A DNA stretch of 10,338 nucleotides from JACQSR01 sp042577505. Its GTDB lineage: Archaea; Nanobdellota; Nanobdellia; Woesearchaeales; JACQSR01. Shown piece by piece: positions 1 through 5,531 of the stretch. The notes under the pieces are model-generated. The model did not search any database. It was not told the origin of the DNA and saw only the letters and a program-made list of their open reading frames with translations. Position 1 is the stretch's first letter, and the number at the start of each line of letters is the position of its first letter. The position numbers and the translations under genes are program-made. The stretch covers positions 1 through 10,338 of the forward strand of contig JBHPEA010000040.1 in assembly GCA_042577505.1 (NCBI GenBank), read 5' to 3'.

Positions 1-161
1 TTGATGATAATTTCAAGTTTTTCCATAAGGTTTGTGTTGATATCTCTTATGAGAAAATCGCTTTTTTCTATCTTTGATACTTCAAATAGTCTGTTTATCT
101 CTTTGTAATCAGGTAAAGAATACTTTTTCTTTAGTTTTTCATAGTCTTCTTTTATGGGCAT
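1..161 (-). CDS. Unknown protein, N-terminal 53 residues only (runs off left edge)
   Basis: An open frame runs without a stop from an ATG at 161 to the window edge. It begins MPIKEDYEKLKKKYSLPDY and continues with a charged, probably helical stretch (EINRLFEVSKIEKSDFLIRD). A TATA-like element on the same strand lies about 27 bases upstream of the ATG, the spacing seen for most genes here, which supports both the gene and its start. It diverges from the SRAP gene. I do not recognise the family with certainty. It resembles short cytosolic conserved proteins of DPANN archaea, but that is an impression from memory. No catalytic motif or membrane segment is visible in the part present. Confidence 0.7.
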   Translation of the reverse strand, partial: MPIKEDYEKLKKKYSLPDYKEINRLFEVSKIEKSDFLIRDINTNLMEKLEIII

Positions 162-182
162 ATTGGTAAGATGTTTGATCCG

Positions 183-218
183 ATTTTTAAATATTGTGAA
201 GATACCAAGATATTTAAA
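183..218. promoter_or_regulatory. Divergent promoter pair for the partial unknown gene and the SRAP gene
   Basis: Two A/T boxes sit back to back. On the plus strand TATTTAAA (211-218) is centred about 26 bases before the SRAP ATG at 241. On the minus strand ATATTTAAAAAT (about 183-194) is centred about 27 bases before the ATG at 161. Neither start has a Shine-Dalgarno sequence, so both mRNAs are probably leaderless. Confidence 0.6.
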
Positions 219-240
219 CAAAAAAAGGTTGTTATTTCTT

Positions 241-873
241 ATGTGCGGTCGGTTTGGGCTTTATACCAATATTGAAGTTATTAAGGAAGAGTTTGATATA
301 GATAAGGTTGAAGGGGAGTATAAACCGAGTTATAATATTGCTCCAAGCCATAATGCAATGGTTGTTGTGAGTGGTTCTACGATTCTTAAAGCTATGAAGT
401 GGGGCCTTGTTCCATTTTGGGCTAAGGATGAGAAGATGGGGTATAAGATGATCAATGCTCGGAGTGAGACTTTGCTTGAGAAAGCATCATTTAAGCATTC
501 TTTTCAGAGACGGAGGTGTATTATTCCTGCAGATGGATTTTTTGAGTGGAAGAATAAGAAGCCGGTGTTTATTCATGCCAAAGGTTTGGTTGGTTTTGGT
601 GGTATTTATGATAGGTGGAAGCGTTCTGGAAAGGAATTAGTTACATTTAGTATTATCACAACTGAAGCTTCAAGTGGATTGCGAAAGATACATGATAGAA
701 TGCCTTTGATAATTGCGAAAAAAGATAGGGAGAAATGGATCAATTCTGAAACATCGATTGATAAGATTGTATCAATGATGAAACCTTCTGATAAGTTAGA
801 TTATTATAGTGTTTCAACTGTAGTTAATTCTCCAAAAAACAATTCTAAAGACTGTATTAAAAAGGTCAATTAA
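241..873 (+). CDS. SRAP-domain DNA-protein crosslink factor (YedK/HMCES family)
   Basis: SRAP proteins crosslink covalently to abasic sites in single-stranded DNA through Cys2 after Met1 is removed, shielding the lesion at replication forks. The frame could open at 154, but the real start is the ATG at 241 because it gives the obligatory MCGRF N-terminus; a TATA box lies 26 bases upstream. All key residues are present in this 210-residue protein: Cys2, the YNIAPS segment (31-36), WGLVPFWAK (54-62), Asn72 in NARSET, Glu102 in PADGFFEWK, and His151 in HDRMP. They correspond to E. coli YedK Cys2, Asn75, Glu105 and His160. The C-terminal NSPKN segment is also typical. Length is normal for the family, so it should be a complete, active DNA-protection protein. 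No linked SOS-type or repair gene is visible. Confidence 0.95.
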   Translation: MCGRFGLYTNIEVIKEEFDIDKVEGEYKPSYNIAPSHNAMVVVSGSTILKAMKWGLVPFWAKDEKMGYKMINARSETLLEKASFKHSFQRRRCIIPADGFFEWKNKKPVFIHAKGLVGFGGIYDRWKRSGKELVTFSIITTEASSGLRKIHDRMPLIIAKKDREKWINSETSIDKIVSMMKPSDKLDYYSVSTVVNSPKNNSKDCIKKVN

Positions 874-904
874 TGCTCCTTTTTAAATAATAAGGATTTA
901 TTGG

Positions 905-916
905 CCTTTATAAAGG
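905..916. promoter_or_regulatory. Palindromic TATA box CCTTTATAAAGG
   Basis: This is a perfect 12-base palindrome containing TTTATAAA, centred about 26.5 bases before the ATG at 937. A second A/T box (TATATAAAT, 930-938) lies further on and would start RNA near 960, where no ATG, GTG or TTG is in frame with the downstream gene. The first box is therefore the better promoter, provided translation begins at 937. Confidence 0.45.
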
Positions 917-936
917 GATTTCCTAAAACTATATAA

Positions 937-972
937 ATGATGAAAATTGGGTATGTGTTAAGGGGGGATTAA
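937..972 (+). other. 11-codon leaderless ORF, probably the displaced 5' end of the next gene
   Basis: ATG ATG AAA begins 26 bases after a TATA box and reads MMKIGYVLRGD before a TAA that follows a run of six G (962-967). With one G fewer, this frame would join the next ORF without interruption. It is either the true N-terminus separated by a sequencing or real indel, a programmed frameshift site, or a leader ORF. Confidence 0.4.
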
Positions 973-1003
973 AATTATATCAGTTCAGGACCTAGCTGTC
1001 CAC

Positions 1004-1438
1004 TTGGGAATATTATGTGTAAATACAAATAAAAAAGGAAATATTGATTCTTTTAGTCGTATCGTTGATCAAATTAATCTTATTTGTACTCTTCCAAAGA
1101 AATCAAAGAAGAAAAGCATGCTTCGGAGAGAGCCTATCAATATAAGGGCTAAGGTAGAGGAAGCGGCTGAGGAACATATTGAGCAGATTGAGGCAGCTGT
1201 GGAAGAAGAGAAACCGAAGAAGAAAGTTGATATAAAATCTATTGCTAAAGGCATATATTCTATGATTCCTAAGAAAGGGTATAGAAAAATTTCTGCTGCT
1301 TATCAGGAAGTTAGTGCTATGGTAAGTTTGGAAGACAACCATTTGATTAAATCCAAGGCTAATATGATGGATTGGTACGGAATGATCCCTAAACCATATC
1401 ATCCAGCAAGAATTGATTATTTGAAATTGTTGGCTTAA
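1004..1438 (+). CDS. Unknown protein with Lys/Glu-rich linker; 5' end uncertain
   Basis: The frame is open from 962 to the TAA at 1438. The listed start is a TTG without a visible ribosome binding site; the first in-frame ATG is at 1118 (MLRREPIN). Neither is convincing. The promoter geometry points to an ATG at 937 in another frame, connected through the six-G run at 962-967. In the TTG numbering there is a basic patch (KKSKKKS, about 32-38), an acidic coiled stretch rich in E and A (about 50-69), a KPKKK turn, then a compact C-terminal region with YSMIPKKGYRK and MMDWYGMIPKPYHP. There is no membrane segment or metal motif. I do not recognise the family. It overlaps the opposing membrane-protein gene by four bases, stop codon against stop codon. 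Confidence 0.6.
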   Translation: MGILCVNTNKKGNIDSFSRIVDQINLICTLPKKSKKKSMLRREPINIRAKVEEAAEEHIEQIEAAVEEEKPKKKVDIKSIAKGIYSMIPKKGYRKISAAYQEVSAMVSLEDNHLIKSKANMMDWYGMIPKPYHPARIDYLKLLA

Positions 1439-2088
1439 TCTATATATGGATTTATACTAGGATCTCGCTTTAGTTCTGCTTCAACAGCTTTTTCAGCGAC
1501 CTGAGTAATTTCTTGTTCTAATAAAGAATTTTTAAAAACTACGAAATTAGTTCTATCAACCTCTCCATTGACTATTTTAAACATAGCAACAGGATCATCT
1601 TTATACTTTACCATAAAAGTATAACCCAATAAATCCCATGTACTTTTTGGTTTGGCAGTAATATCAACTGTAATAACTTTAGGATCTGCACACGCAGCTC
1701 TTACATGTCGACCAATAGCCTTACTTGCAGCAATTTGGAGCATTCTTGGTGATTTTCCATCCTTAAACCAATTTTTTAGAGTTCCGGAAGCAAGAAATTT
1801 CCACTGACCACTTATTGTCTCTATATCATACTCGGAAGATATCTTTTCTTTAATTTTTTGATTAGCAATCTTCAATATTTCCATCTCTAGTTCTTTTTTT
1901 GCCTCTGGACTATTTGCCCTTTCTAATAATCTTGGTTTGATGTATTCATGACGGTTGTTCCAAAAGTGGTGTCCTCCGAAGAGGGTAGCCCCTATGAGAG
2001 CAGAAGCTAAAATCTTTCCATAATTATTTTTGATTGCAGCACCAAATCTTGATATAACTCCCTTTTTGAACTTTTCAGATTCCTTCAT
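1435..2088 (-). CDS. Unknown membrane-anchored protein (single N-terminal TM segment)
   Basis: This 217-residue protein has a basic N-terminus (MKESEKFKKGVISRF), one hydrophobic segment at about residues 26-42 (ILASALIGATLFGG), and a long polar remainder. The pattern fits a type II signal anchor with the bulk outside the cytoplasm. The outer part has a charged helical region (55-85) and a mixed beta-rich region containing VITVDITAKPKSTWDLLGY and VKYKDDPVAMFKIVNGE. No protease, kinase or binding motif is evident, and I cannot name the family. The ATG at 2088 is supported by a TATA box (2111-2120, minus strand) about 27 bases upstream. It diverges from a second small membrane-anchored gene, which may hint at an envelope context. 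The final bases overlap the stop of the opposing ORF. Confidence 0.75.
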   Translation of the reverse strand: MKESEKFKKGVISRFGAAIKNNYGKILASALIGATLFGGHHFWNNRHEYIKPRLLERANSPEAKKELEMEILKIANQKIKEKISSEYDIETISGQWKFLASGTLKNWFKDGKSPRMLQIAASKAIGRHVRAACADPKVITVDITAKPKSTWDLLGYTFMVKYKDDPVAMFKIVNGEVDRTNFVVFKNSLLEQEITQVAEKAVEAELKRDPSINPYID

Positions 2089-2110
2089 ATGACTTTTTTT
2101 ATTTAATTCA

Positions 2111-2174
2111 TTTAAATATTTTTTGTAATAATTTTAAAGAAAAGTATATACTAAGCACTAACAATCTTTTTAAC
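2111..2174. promoter_or_regulatory. Divergent promoter region between two membrane-protein genes
   Basis: On the minus strand AATATTTAAA (2111-2120) is about 27 bases before the ATG at 2088. On the plus strand TTTTTAAC (2167-2174) is about 27 bases before the ATG at 2197. Both imply leaderless starts. The rest of this gap is A/T-rich with no further structure that I can see. Confidence 0.5.
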
Positions 2175-2196
2175 CTCAGTTTTTTTTCAAAATTTT

Positions 2197-2487
2197 ATGT
2201 CTATGTATGATACAACAGGTGATAAATTCGAGAGGTTTCTGGGTAATTTTGGAGGGATTTGTTTGATTGGTAGTCTTATTGGGGCGATTATTTATGGTGC
2301 GTATAAGTGTAATCAGACATTTAATCCACCAGATGTTCAGACACCTGCTGCGGAGGTTACTTCGAACGCTCAATTTCTTCAACAAGAGCTTTACCAAAGA
2401 AGTGAATTCGAGCAACCTGTTCTTGATGATGGACAAAGGTGCACAGAAGAGCAATCAATTGACTATACTCTTCAGACTTTTCGATAA
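2197..2487 (+). CDS. Small unknown protein with one TM segment
   Basis: This 96-residue protein has a short polar N-terminus, a hydrophobic Gly/Ile-rich segment at about residues 17-36 (NFGGICLIGSLIGAIIYGAY), and a polar tail rich in Gln, Glu and Pro. It is probably a single-span membrane protein; a Cys (38) lies just past the membrane segment. The TATA-like element 27 bases upstream supports the ATG at 2197; an alternative ATG two codons on would change little. It diverges from another single-span protein and is followed 41 bases later by a two-span protein, so a small membrane-protein cluster is plausible. The family is not recognised and no function can be assigned. Confidence 0.65.
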   Translation: MSMYDTTGDKFERFLGNFGGICLIGSLIGAIIYGAYKCNQTFNPPDVQTPAAEVTSNAQFLQQELYQRSEFEQPVLDDGQRCTEEQSIDYTLQTFR

Positions 2488-2489
2488 TT

Positions 2490-2531
2490 CTTAAATACTA
2501 TTAAACTAAGGAGCTCTATGGTGATAATATG
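2490..2531 (+). promoter_or_regulatory. Promoter and leader of the two-TM protein gene, with four-codon uORF
   Basis: CTTAAATA (2490-2497) would start RNA near 2518. There ATG GTG ATA ATA TGA forms a four-codon ORF whose TGA overlaps the main ATG at 2529 (ATGA). The same bases carry GGTGA (2520-2524), a good anti-SD match four bases before the main ATG. AAGGAG at 2508-2513 would serve only a transcript that starts further upstream. Confidence 0.4.
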
Positions 2532-2717
2532 AATAAAATCCTTGCAATAATATTAAATGCTGTTGGAGTTTTGGTATATTTGTTTTCTGTTGCAACAACA
2601 ATGGCCTTTTTGTATGGTAATGGCAAATCTGGTGCAGGACTGCTTGTTATGATCGGTGGATTGATTGGATTAGTGGGCTATATATTTGCTTTTATGGCAA
2701 TATCGAAGTTGAAGTAA
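2529..2717 (+). CDS. Small two-TM membrane protein, unknown
   Basis: This 62-residue protein is almost entirely membrane-embedded. One hydrophobic segment lies at about residues 4-28 (ILAIILNAVGVLVYLFSV), then a short GNGKSGAG turn, then a second segment at about 37-59 (LLVMIGGLIGLVGYIFAF), ending in SKLK. Small hairpin-like membrane proteins of this kind are common in archaea and mostly have no known role. The ATG is backed by GGTGA at ideal spacing. The 41-base gap from the preceding membrane-protein gene and the same orientation allow co-transcription, although a separate TATA box exists. It ends seven bases before the 3' end of the opposing tRNA gene. Confidence 0.7.
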   Translation: MNKILAIILNAVGVLVYLFSVATTMAFLYGNGKSGAGLLVMIGGLIGLVGYIFAFMAISKLK

Positions 2718-2723
2718 GAATAA

Positions 2724-2824
2724 GCCCCCGACGAGAGTTGCACTCGCGACCTGCAGATCTCATGCAATACAGCTACAAGTTTCGGCGATTAATTCTGCCG
2801 CAATAGCTACTATGCTACGGGGGC
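2724..2824 (-). tRNA. tRNA gene with about 29 extra bases in the anticodon loop; isotype unresolved
   Basis: Read on the minus strand, a perfect 7-bp acceptor stem GCCCCCG/CGGGGGC encloses a D arm (GCAT, 8-base loop, TTGC). A perfect 5-bp anticodon stem GCAGA/TCTGC, a five-base variable loop and a T arm GCGAG/CTCGT follow. The anticodon loop is 36 bases (2758-2793) instead of 7, so about 29 bases must be spliced out; the remaining 72 bases match a class I tRNA. The isotype is not clear. Simple splicing gives TAA or TGA anticodons, which would need a long variable arm that is absent. The discriminator T73 and the G1-C72, C2-G71 pairs fit Thr or Cys. The T loop reads TGCAACT instead of the usual TTC start. 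CCA is not encoded. An active tRNA is likely but a decayed copy is possible. Confidence 0.8.
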
Positions 2825-2852
2825 ATAGACTGGCTTAGAAAAATCGTATTAT

Positions 2853-2861
2853 CTTTAAAAA
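2853..2861 (-). promoter_or_regulatory. TATA box for the tRNA gene
   Basis: On the minus strand TTTTTAAAG is centred about 33 bases before the mature tRNA 5' end, as expected for an archaeal tRNA with a short trimmed leader. Its presence between the SemiSWEET stop and the tRNA suggests the tRNA is transcribed on its own. Confidence 0.5.
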
Positions 2862-2880
2862 GGTTATCTAGATTAAAGAA

Positions 2881-3135
2881 TTAACCATATTTGATCTTAA
2901 GAATGATTAGGGATCCTGCTAACACTGCTTCAATAATCGCTGCTCCTACTAAGGGCACACTAGATATTCCTAATCCGTAAATCACCCAAAGAATCAATCC
3001 AAATAAGTATAAAGAATTCCAAAGTATTGAGATATCCTTTGTAGATTTGGTCTTCCATGATTTGATCACTTGAGGAGTTAAAGAAACAGCCATAACAATC
3101 ATTGCTCCGTATCCAGCAAGTTCAATAAATGTCAA
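2881..3135 (-). CDS. SemiSWEET / PQ-loop family small transporter
   Basis: SemiSWEETs are three-helix half-transporters that dimerise to move sugars across the membrane. This 84-residue protein has the full triple-helix bundle: TM1 about 5-23 ending in the PQ motif (TPQVIKSWKTKSTKDIS, P21-Q22), TM2 about 38-55 and TM3 about 60-80. The pocket Trp is kept (W50, equivalent to W48 of the Leptospira biflexa protein as I recall it), but the partner Asn (N64 there) aligns with Ala66. The substrate may therefore not be a typical sugar. The start is a TTG four bases after the stop of the upstream gene, with GAGGG (3143-3147) at good spacing; the next ATG would cut into TM1. Co-transcription with the upstream unknown gene is likely. 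Confidence 0.85.
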   Translation of the reverse strand: MTFIELAGYGAMIVMAVSLTPQVIKSWKTKSTKDISILWNSLYLFGLILWVIYGLGISSVPLVGAAIIEAVLAGSLIILKIKYG

Positions 3136-3138
3136 TGG

Positions 3139-3747
3139 TCAACCCTCTTGTCCATACATTTTTGGATGGAAAGGTTCTGCGACAGGTATAAATTGACGGA
3201 GGTCTAGGTATTTCTTAACTTGGCCTTGTACACGATAAGCTTCTCTCCAGAGCTCTTTCTCTCTTTTATCAAGATCGTGGCTCATAATCCTCTCTATATA
3301 TAAGGGCAGGGCATGTTTTAGAAACCAATGGCCGTGCCATTTTCCTTGAGAATCTGCTTCAATCCACGGTCGGAAAAAGATCTCTAATTCGCCTGAGTTA
3401 GCTTTGATTTTCTTTCCTTGATGTAAGAGTTCTGTGTCTTTTCCATACATGAGATGAAAATCAATATCAAGATGATGTCTGAAAAATCCAGAATATTTTC
3501 CCTCTGGTTTTTTAATTAAACGCCACCATATCCACATTTCTTTACCGCCACCATGAATTCCTTTCTGGATAGTTTTTTCCATGTAAAGTTTTTCAATTTC
3601 ATTGTGGTCTCCAGTAGTATCAACAAATCCCTCGTCAAGAAGATATTCATGTAACATGACGTATAGGTTTTTCATATGAAAGACGTCTTTATACTTAACT
3701 CTAAATTCAGGAATTGTTCTACATGGTTCTCCTTCCCAGTCTGGCAT
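3139..3747 (-). CDS. Conserved-looking soluble protein of unknown function
   Basis: This 202-residue protein is rich in aromatic and charged residues, with no membrane segment. Visible blocks are EFRVKYKDVFHMKNLY (14-29), MLHEYLLDEGF (31-41), KEMWIWWRLIKKPEGKY (69-85), HHLDIDFHLMYGKDTELLHQ (91-110), GELEIFFRPWIEAD (119-132), HWFLKHALPLYIERI (140-154) and ELWREAYRVQGQVKKYLDLR (165-184). I have an impression, from memory only, of a family common in DPANN genomes that is annotated as hypothetical. No enzyme motif is certain; the HH-D-D-H cluster might bind metal. The ATG at 3747 has a TATA box 27 bases upstream, within the 3' end of the methyltransferase-like gene. The SemiSWEET gene starts four bases after its stop, so the two form an operon. 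Confidence 0.8.
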   Translation of the reverse strand: MPDWEGEPCRTIPEFRVKYKDVFHMKNLYVMLHEYLLDEGFVDTTGDHNEIEKLYMEKTIQKGIHGGGKEMWIWWRLIKKPEGKYSGFFRHHLDIDFHLMYGKDTELLHQGKKIKANSGELEIFFRPWIEADSQGKWHGHWFLKHALPLYIERIMSHDLDKREKELWREAYRVQGQVKKYLDLRQFIPVAEPFHPKMYGQEG

Positions 3748-3769
3748 AATATAATCTTTATAATGATGA

Positions 3770-3778
3770 TTTAAAAAA
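3770..3778 (-). promoter_or_regulatory. TATA box of the unknown gene-SemiSWEET operon
   Basis: On the minus strand TTTTTTAAA is centred about 27 bases before the ATG at 3747, and there is no Shine-Dalgarno sequence. It lies at the very end of the upstream coding region, so the operon has its own promoter without any intergenic space. Confidence 0.5.
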
Positions 3779-4273
3779 TTATCGGCAAAAAGTGTGGATT
3801 ATCCTCTCGTCATAGATATTTTTTGATGTCGAGGATAAATTCTTTAGAAGGTCTTCTTCCTTATTATTATCAATTATCATAATTTCTTGGAGTATCTCTT
3901 GGAGTTTATTCATTGTCGTCATCAAATCACTAAAGAAAATTGATTTGACGAAGACATCTTGGGCTATTATAATATCAAATTTTTCTTTTAGATCAGTATC
4001 TTCGATTTTTTTCTTTATTGAGTCTTTGTGAGGTACATAAGGATCAACGCCAATGCAATTTCCTCCACAAGAATTGATGAAATCAATTAAGTAACCCTTT
4101 CCAGATCCAATATGAAGTACTTTCTTTCTTTCAAAGAGATGTGGTAGGGATTTTTTATAATATGAAGAGAGAATGTTGATGATTTCAACATAATTTCTCA
4201 TAGAGAATGTCTTGTCAAAGTTAATATCAAAATGTAGTGGGAATCTCTCTTTAATGTAGTTCTCTACGTCCAT
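3779..4273 (-). CDS. Small class I SAM methyltransferase-like protein
   Basis: A Rossmann-type motif I, KKVLHIGSGKGYLIDFI (50-66), is followed by an acidic residue at the end of strand 2 (CIGVDPYV, D77) and a motif IV-like FDIIIAQDVFVKS (99-111). These are the marks of a SAM-dependent methyltransferase; the substrate cannot be told. At 164 residues it is short, with little after strand 5, so it may be reduced or act with a partner. The frame extends upstream to an ATG at 4324, but I prefer the ATG at 4273 (MDVENYIKERF): a TATA box lies exactly 27 bases before it, and the longer start would run through both divergent promoters. The unusual His in LHIGSGKG, where E or D is common, is a minor oddity. 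Confidence 0.7.
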   Translation of the reverse strand: MDVENYIKERFPLHFDINFDKTFSMRNYVEIINILSSYYKKSLPHLFERKKVLHIGSGKGYLIDFINSCGGNCIGVDPYVPHKDSIKKKIEDTDLKEKFDIIIAQDVFVKSIFFSDLMTTMNKLQEILQEIMIIDNNKEEDLLKNLSSTSKNIYDERIIHTFCR

Positions 4274-4296
4274 GATAATAGAATAACAAAATTCAC

Positions 4297-4313
4297 ATAT
4301 AAACCTTTTTATA
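4297..4313. promoter_or_regulatory. Overlapping divergent promoters (methyltransferase-like / YchF-like genes)
   Basis: On the minus strand TTTATAT (4297-4303) is 27 bases before the ATG at 4273. On the plus strand TTTTATA (4307-4313) is 25 bases before the ATG at 4335. The two boxes are only a few bases apart, so the genes may compete for or share basal factors. Both starts would be leaderless. Confidence 0.6.
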
Positions 4314-4334
4314 ACGAAAAACAATCCTTGAATT

Positions 4335-5531
4335 ATGATCGTTGGACTCGTTGGAAAACCATCTTCAGGAAAATCTACATTCTTTAAAGCTACAACTTTG
4401 GCTGAAGTAGAGATTGCTAATTATCCCTTTACTACTATTGACAAGAATGAAGGAGTTGGGTTTGTTAAGGTAGAATGTGCTGATAAGGATTTTGGTGTAA
4501 AATGTAATCCTAGGTTTGGTTATTGTATTAACAGTGTTAGGTTTGTTCCTGTACAAGTTATTGATGTTGCTGGATTGGTTCCAGGCGCCCATAAAGGCAA
4601 AGGTAGGGGTTTGTCTTTTTTGGATGATCTAAGACAAGCAGATGTTTTAATCCATATTGTTGATACTTCAGGGAGTTTGAATGCTGAAGGAGAACCTGTT
4701 GATGCTGGTTCTTATGATCCTGCTAAAGATATTGAGTTTTTAGAGATTGAGTTAGATCAATGGTATTTGTCCATAATAAAGAAAGGTTGGGATAAGTTTG
4801 CAAGGAGAATACAGCAAGAACATGGTTCAATTATCAAAGCGCTTGGTGAACAGTTAGGTGGACTGAAAGTAAATGAAGAGATGGTTGAAGAAGCAGTTGA
4901 GAAAATGAGCTTAACTGAGGAATTTATGAAGTGGGATGATAGTCATTTGTTATCCCTAGCTACAGAATTAAGAAAAAAAACTAAACCTATGGTAATTGCA
5001 TGTAATAAAATTGATTGTCCAAATGCTGCAGAGAATTTTGAAAAATTGAAGAAACAATTTCCTGATCATATGTTGATTCCTTGTTCTGGAGTTGCTGAAC
5101 TGGCATTAAAGGATGCTGCTAAGAATAATTTAATTGAGTATACTGCTGGGGAGAAGGAGTTTAAAATTAGTGATGAATCTAAATTGGCAGATAATCAGAA
5201 AAAAGGCTTTGCTATGATTAAAGAGAATATCTTAGATAAATATGGTTCTACTGGTGTTCAAGATGTTTTAGATAATGCGGTCTTCAAATTATTAGGTTAC
5301 ATAGCAATATTTCCTGGTGGTGTGAATAAACTAGAAGATAAGGATGGCAATGTTTTGCCAGATTGTTTCTTATTACCTCCTGAAACTACTGCATTAGGTT
5401 TTGCTTACCATATTCATACAGATATAGGAGATCACTTTGTAAAAGCTATGGATGTTAGGAAGAAACTCCCAGTTGGAAAAGATCATCCTTTACAACATAG
5501 AGATGTTGTTGAAATTAAAACAAGTAAATGA
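4335..5531 (+). CDS. ychF: Archaeal YchF/Obg-like translation-associated GTPase with TGS domain
   Basis: Obg-family P-loop NTPases bind ribosomes. This 398-residue protein has G1 GKPSSGKST (7-15), a switch with YPFTTID (30-36), G3 DVAGLVPGAHKGKG (77-90), G4 NKID (224-227) and a G5-like IPCSGVAE (248-255). A helical insert lies at about 135-215 and a C-terminal TGS domain at about 310-398, ending in a segment rich in H and D with DVVEIK. Bacterial YchF and human OLA1 have NxxE at G4 and prefer ATP; the NKID here predicts GTP. Length and order match the archaeal members usually named redox-regulated ATPase YchF. The ATG is leaderless by promoter spacing. It abuts the opposing carboxylate-amine ligase gene with no space between the stop codons. 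The family assignment is very secure; the cellular role is known only by homology. Confidence 0.95.
   Translation: MIVGLVGKPSSGKSTFFKATTLAEVEIANYPFTTIDKNEGVGFVKVECADKDFGVKCNPRFGYCINSVRFVPVQVIDVAGLVPGAHKGKGRGLSFLDDLRQADVLIHIVDTSGSLNAEGEPVDAGSYDPAKDIEFLEIELDQWYLSIIKKGWDKFARRIQQEHGSIIKALGEQLGGLKVNEEMVEEAVEKMSLTEEFMKWDDSHLLSLATELRKKTKPMVIACNKIDCPNAAENFEKLKKQFPDHMLIPCSGVAELALKDAAKNNLIEYTAGEKEFKISDESKLADNQKKGFAMIKENILDKYGSTGVQDVLDNAVFKLLGYIAIFPGGVNKLEDKDGNVLPDCFLLPPETTALGFAYHIHTDIGDHFVKAMDVRKKLPVGKDHPLQHRDVVEIKTSK

Noticed and set aside
154..240. In-frame upstream extension of the SRAP protein from an ATG at 154
   Set aside because: It would bury the catalytic Cys2 and run across both divergent promoter boxes; the ATG at 241 has correct TATA spacing.
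937..943. ATGATGA resembling a C/D-box sRNA C box
   Set aside because: No CUGA D box lies at a suitable distance and no closing stem is seen; a start codon pair explains it better.
988..1001. Small hairpin GGAC-CTAGCT-GTCC
   Set aside because: Only four base pairs with no extension, U-tract or conserved context; not enough for a terminator or riboswitch.
4274..4324. Longer start for the methyltransferase-like protein
   Set aside because: The extra 17 residues overlap the TATA boxes of both divergent genes; the internal ATG at 4273 sits 27 bases from a TATA box.
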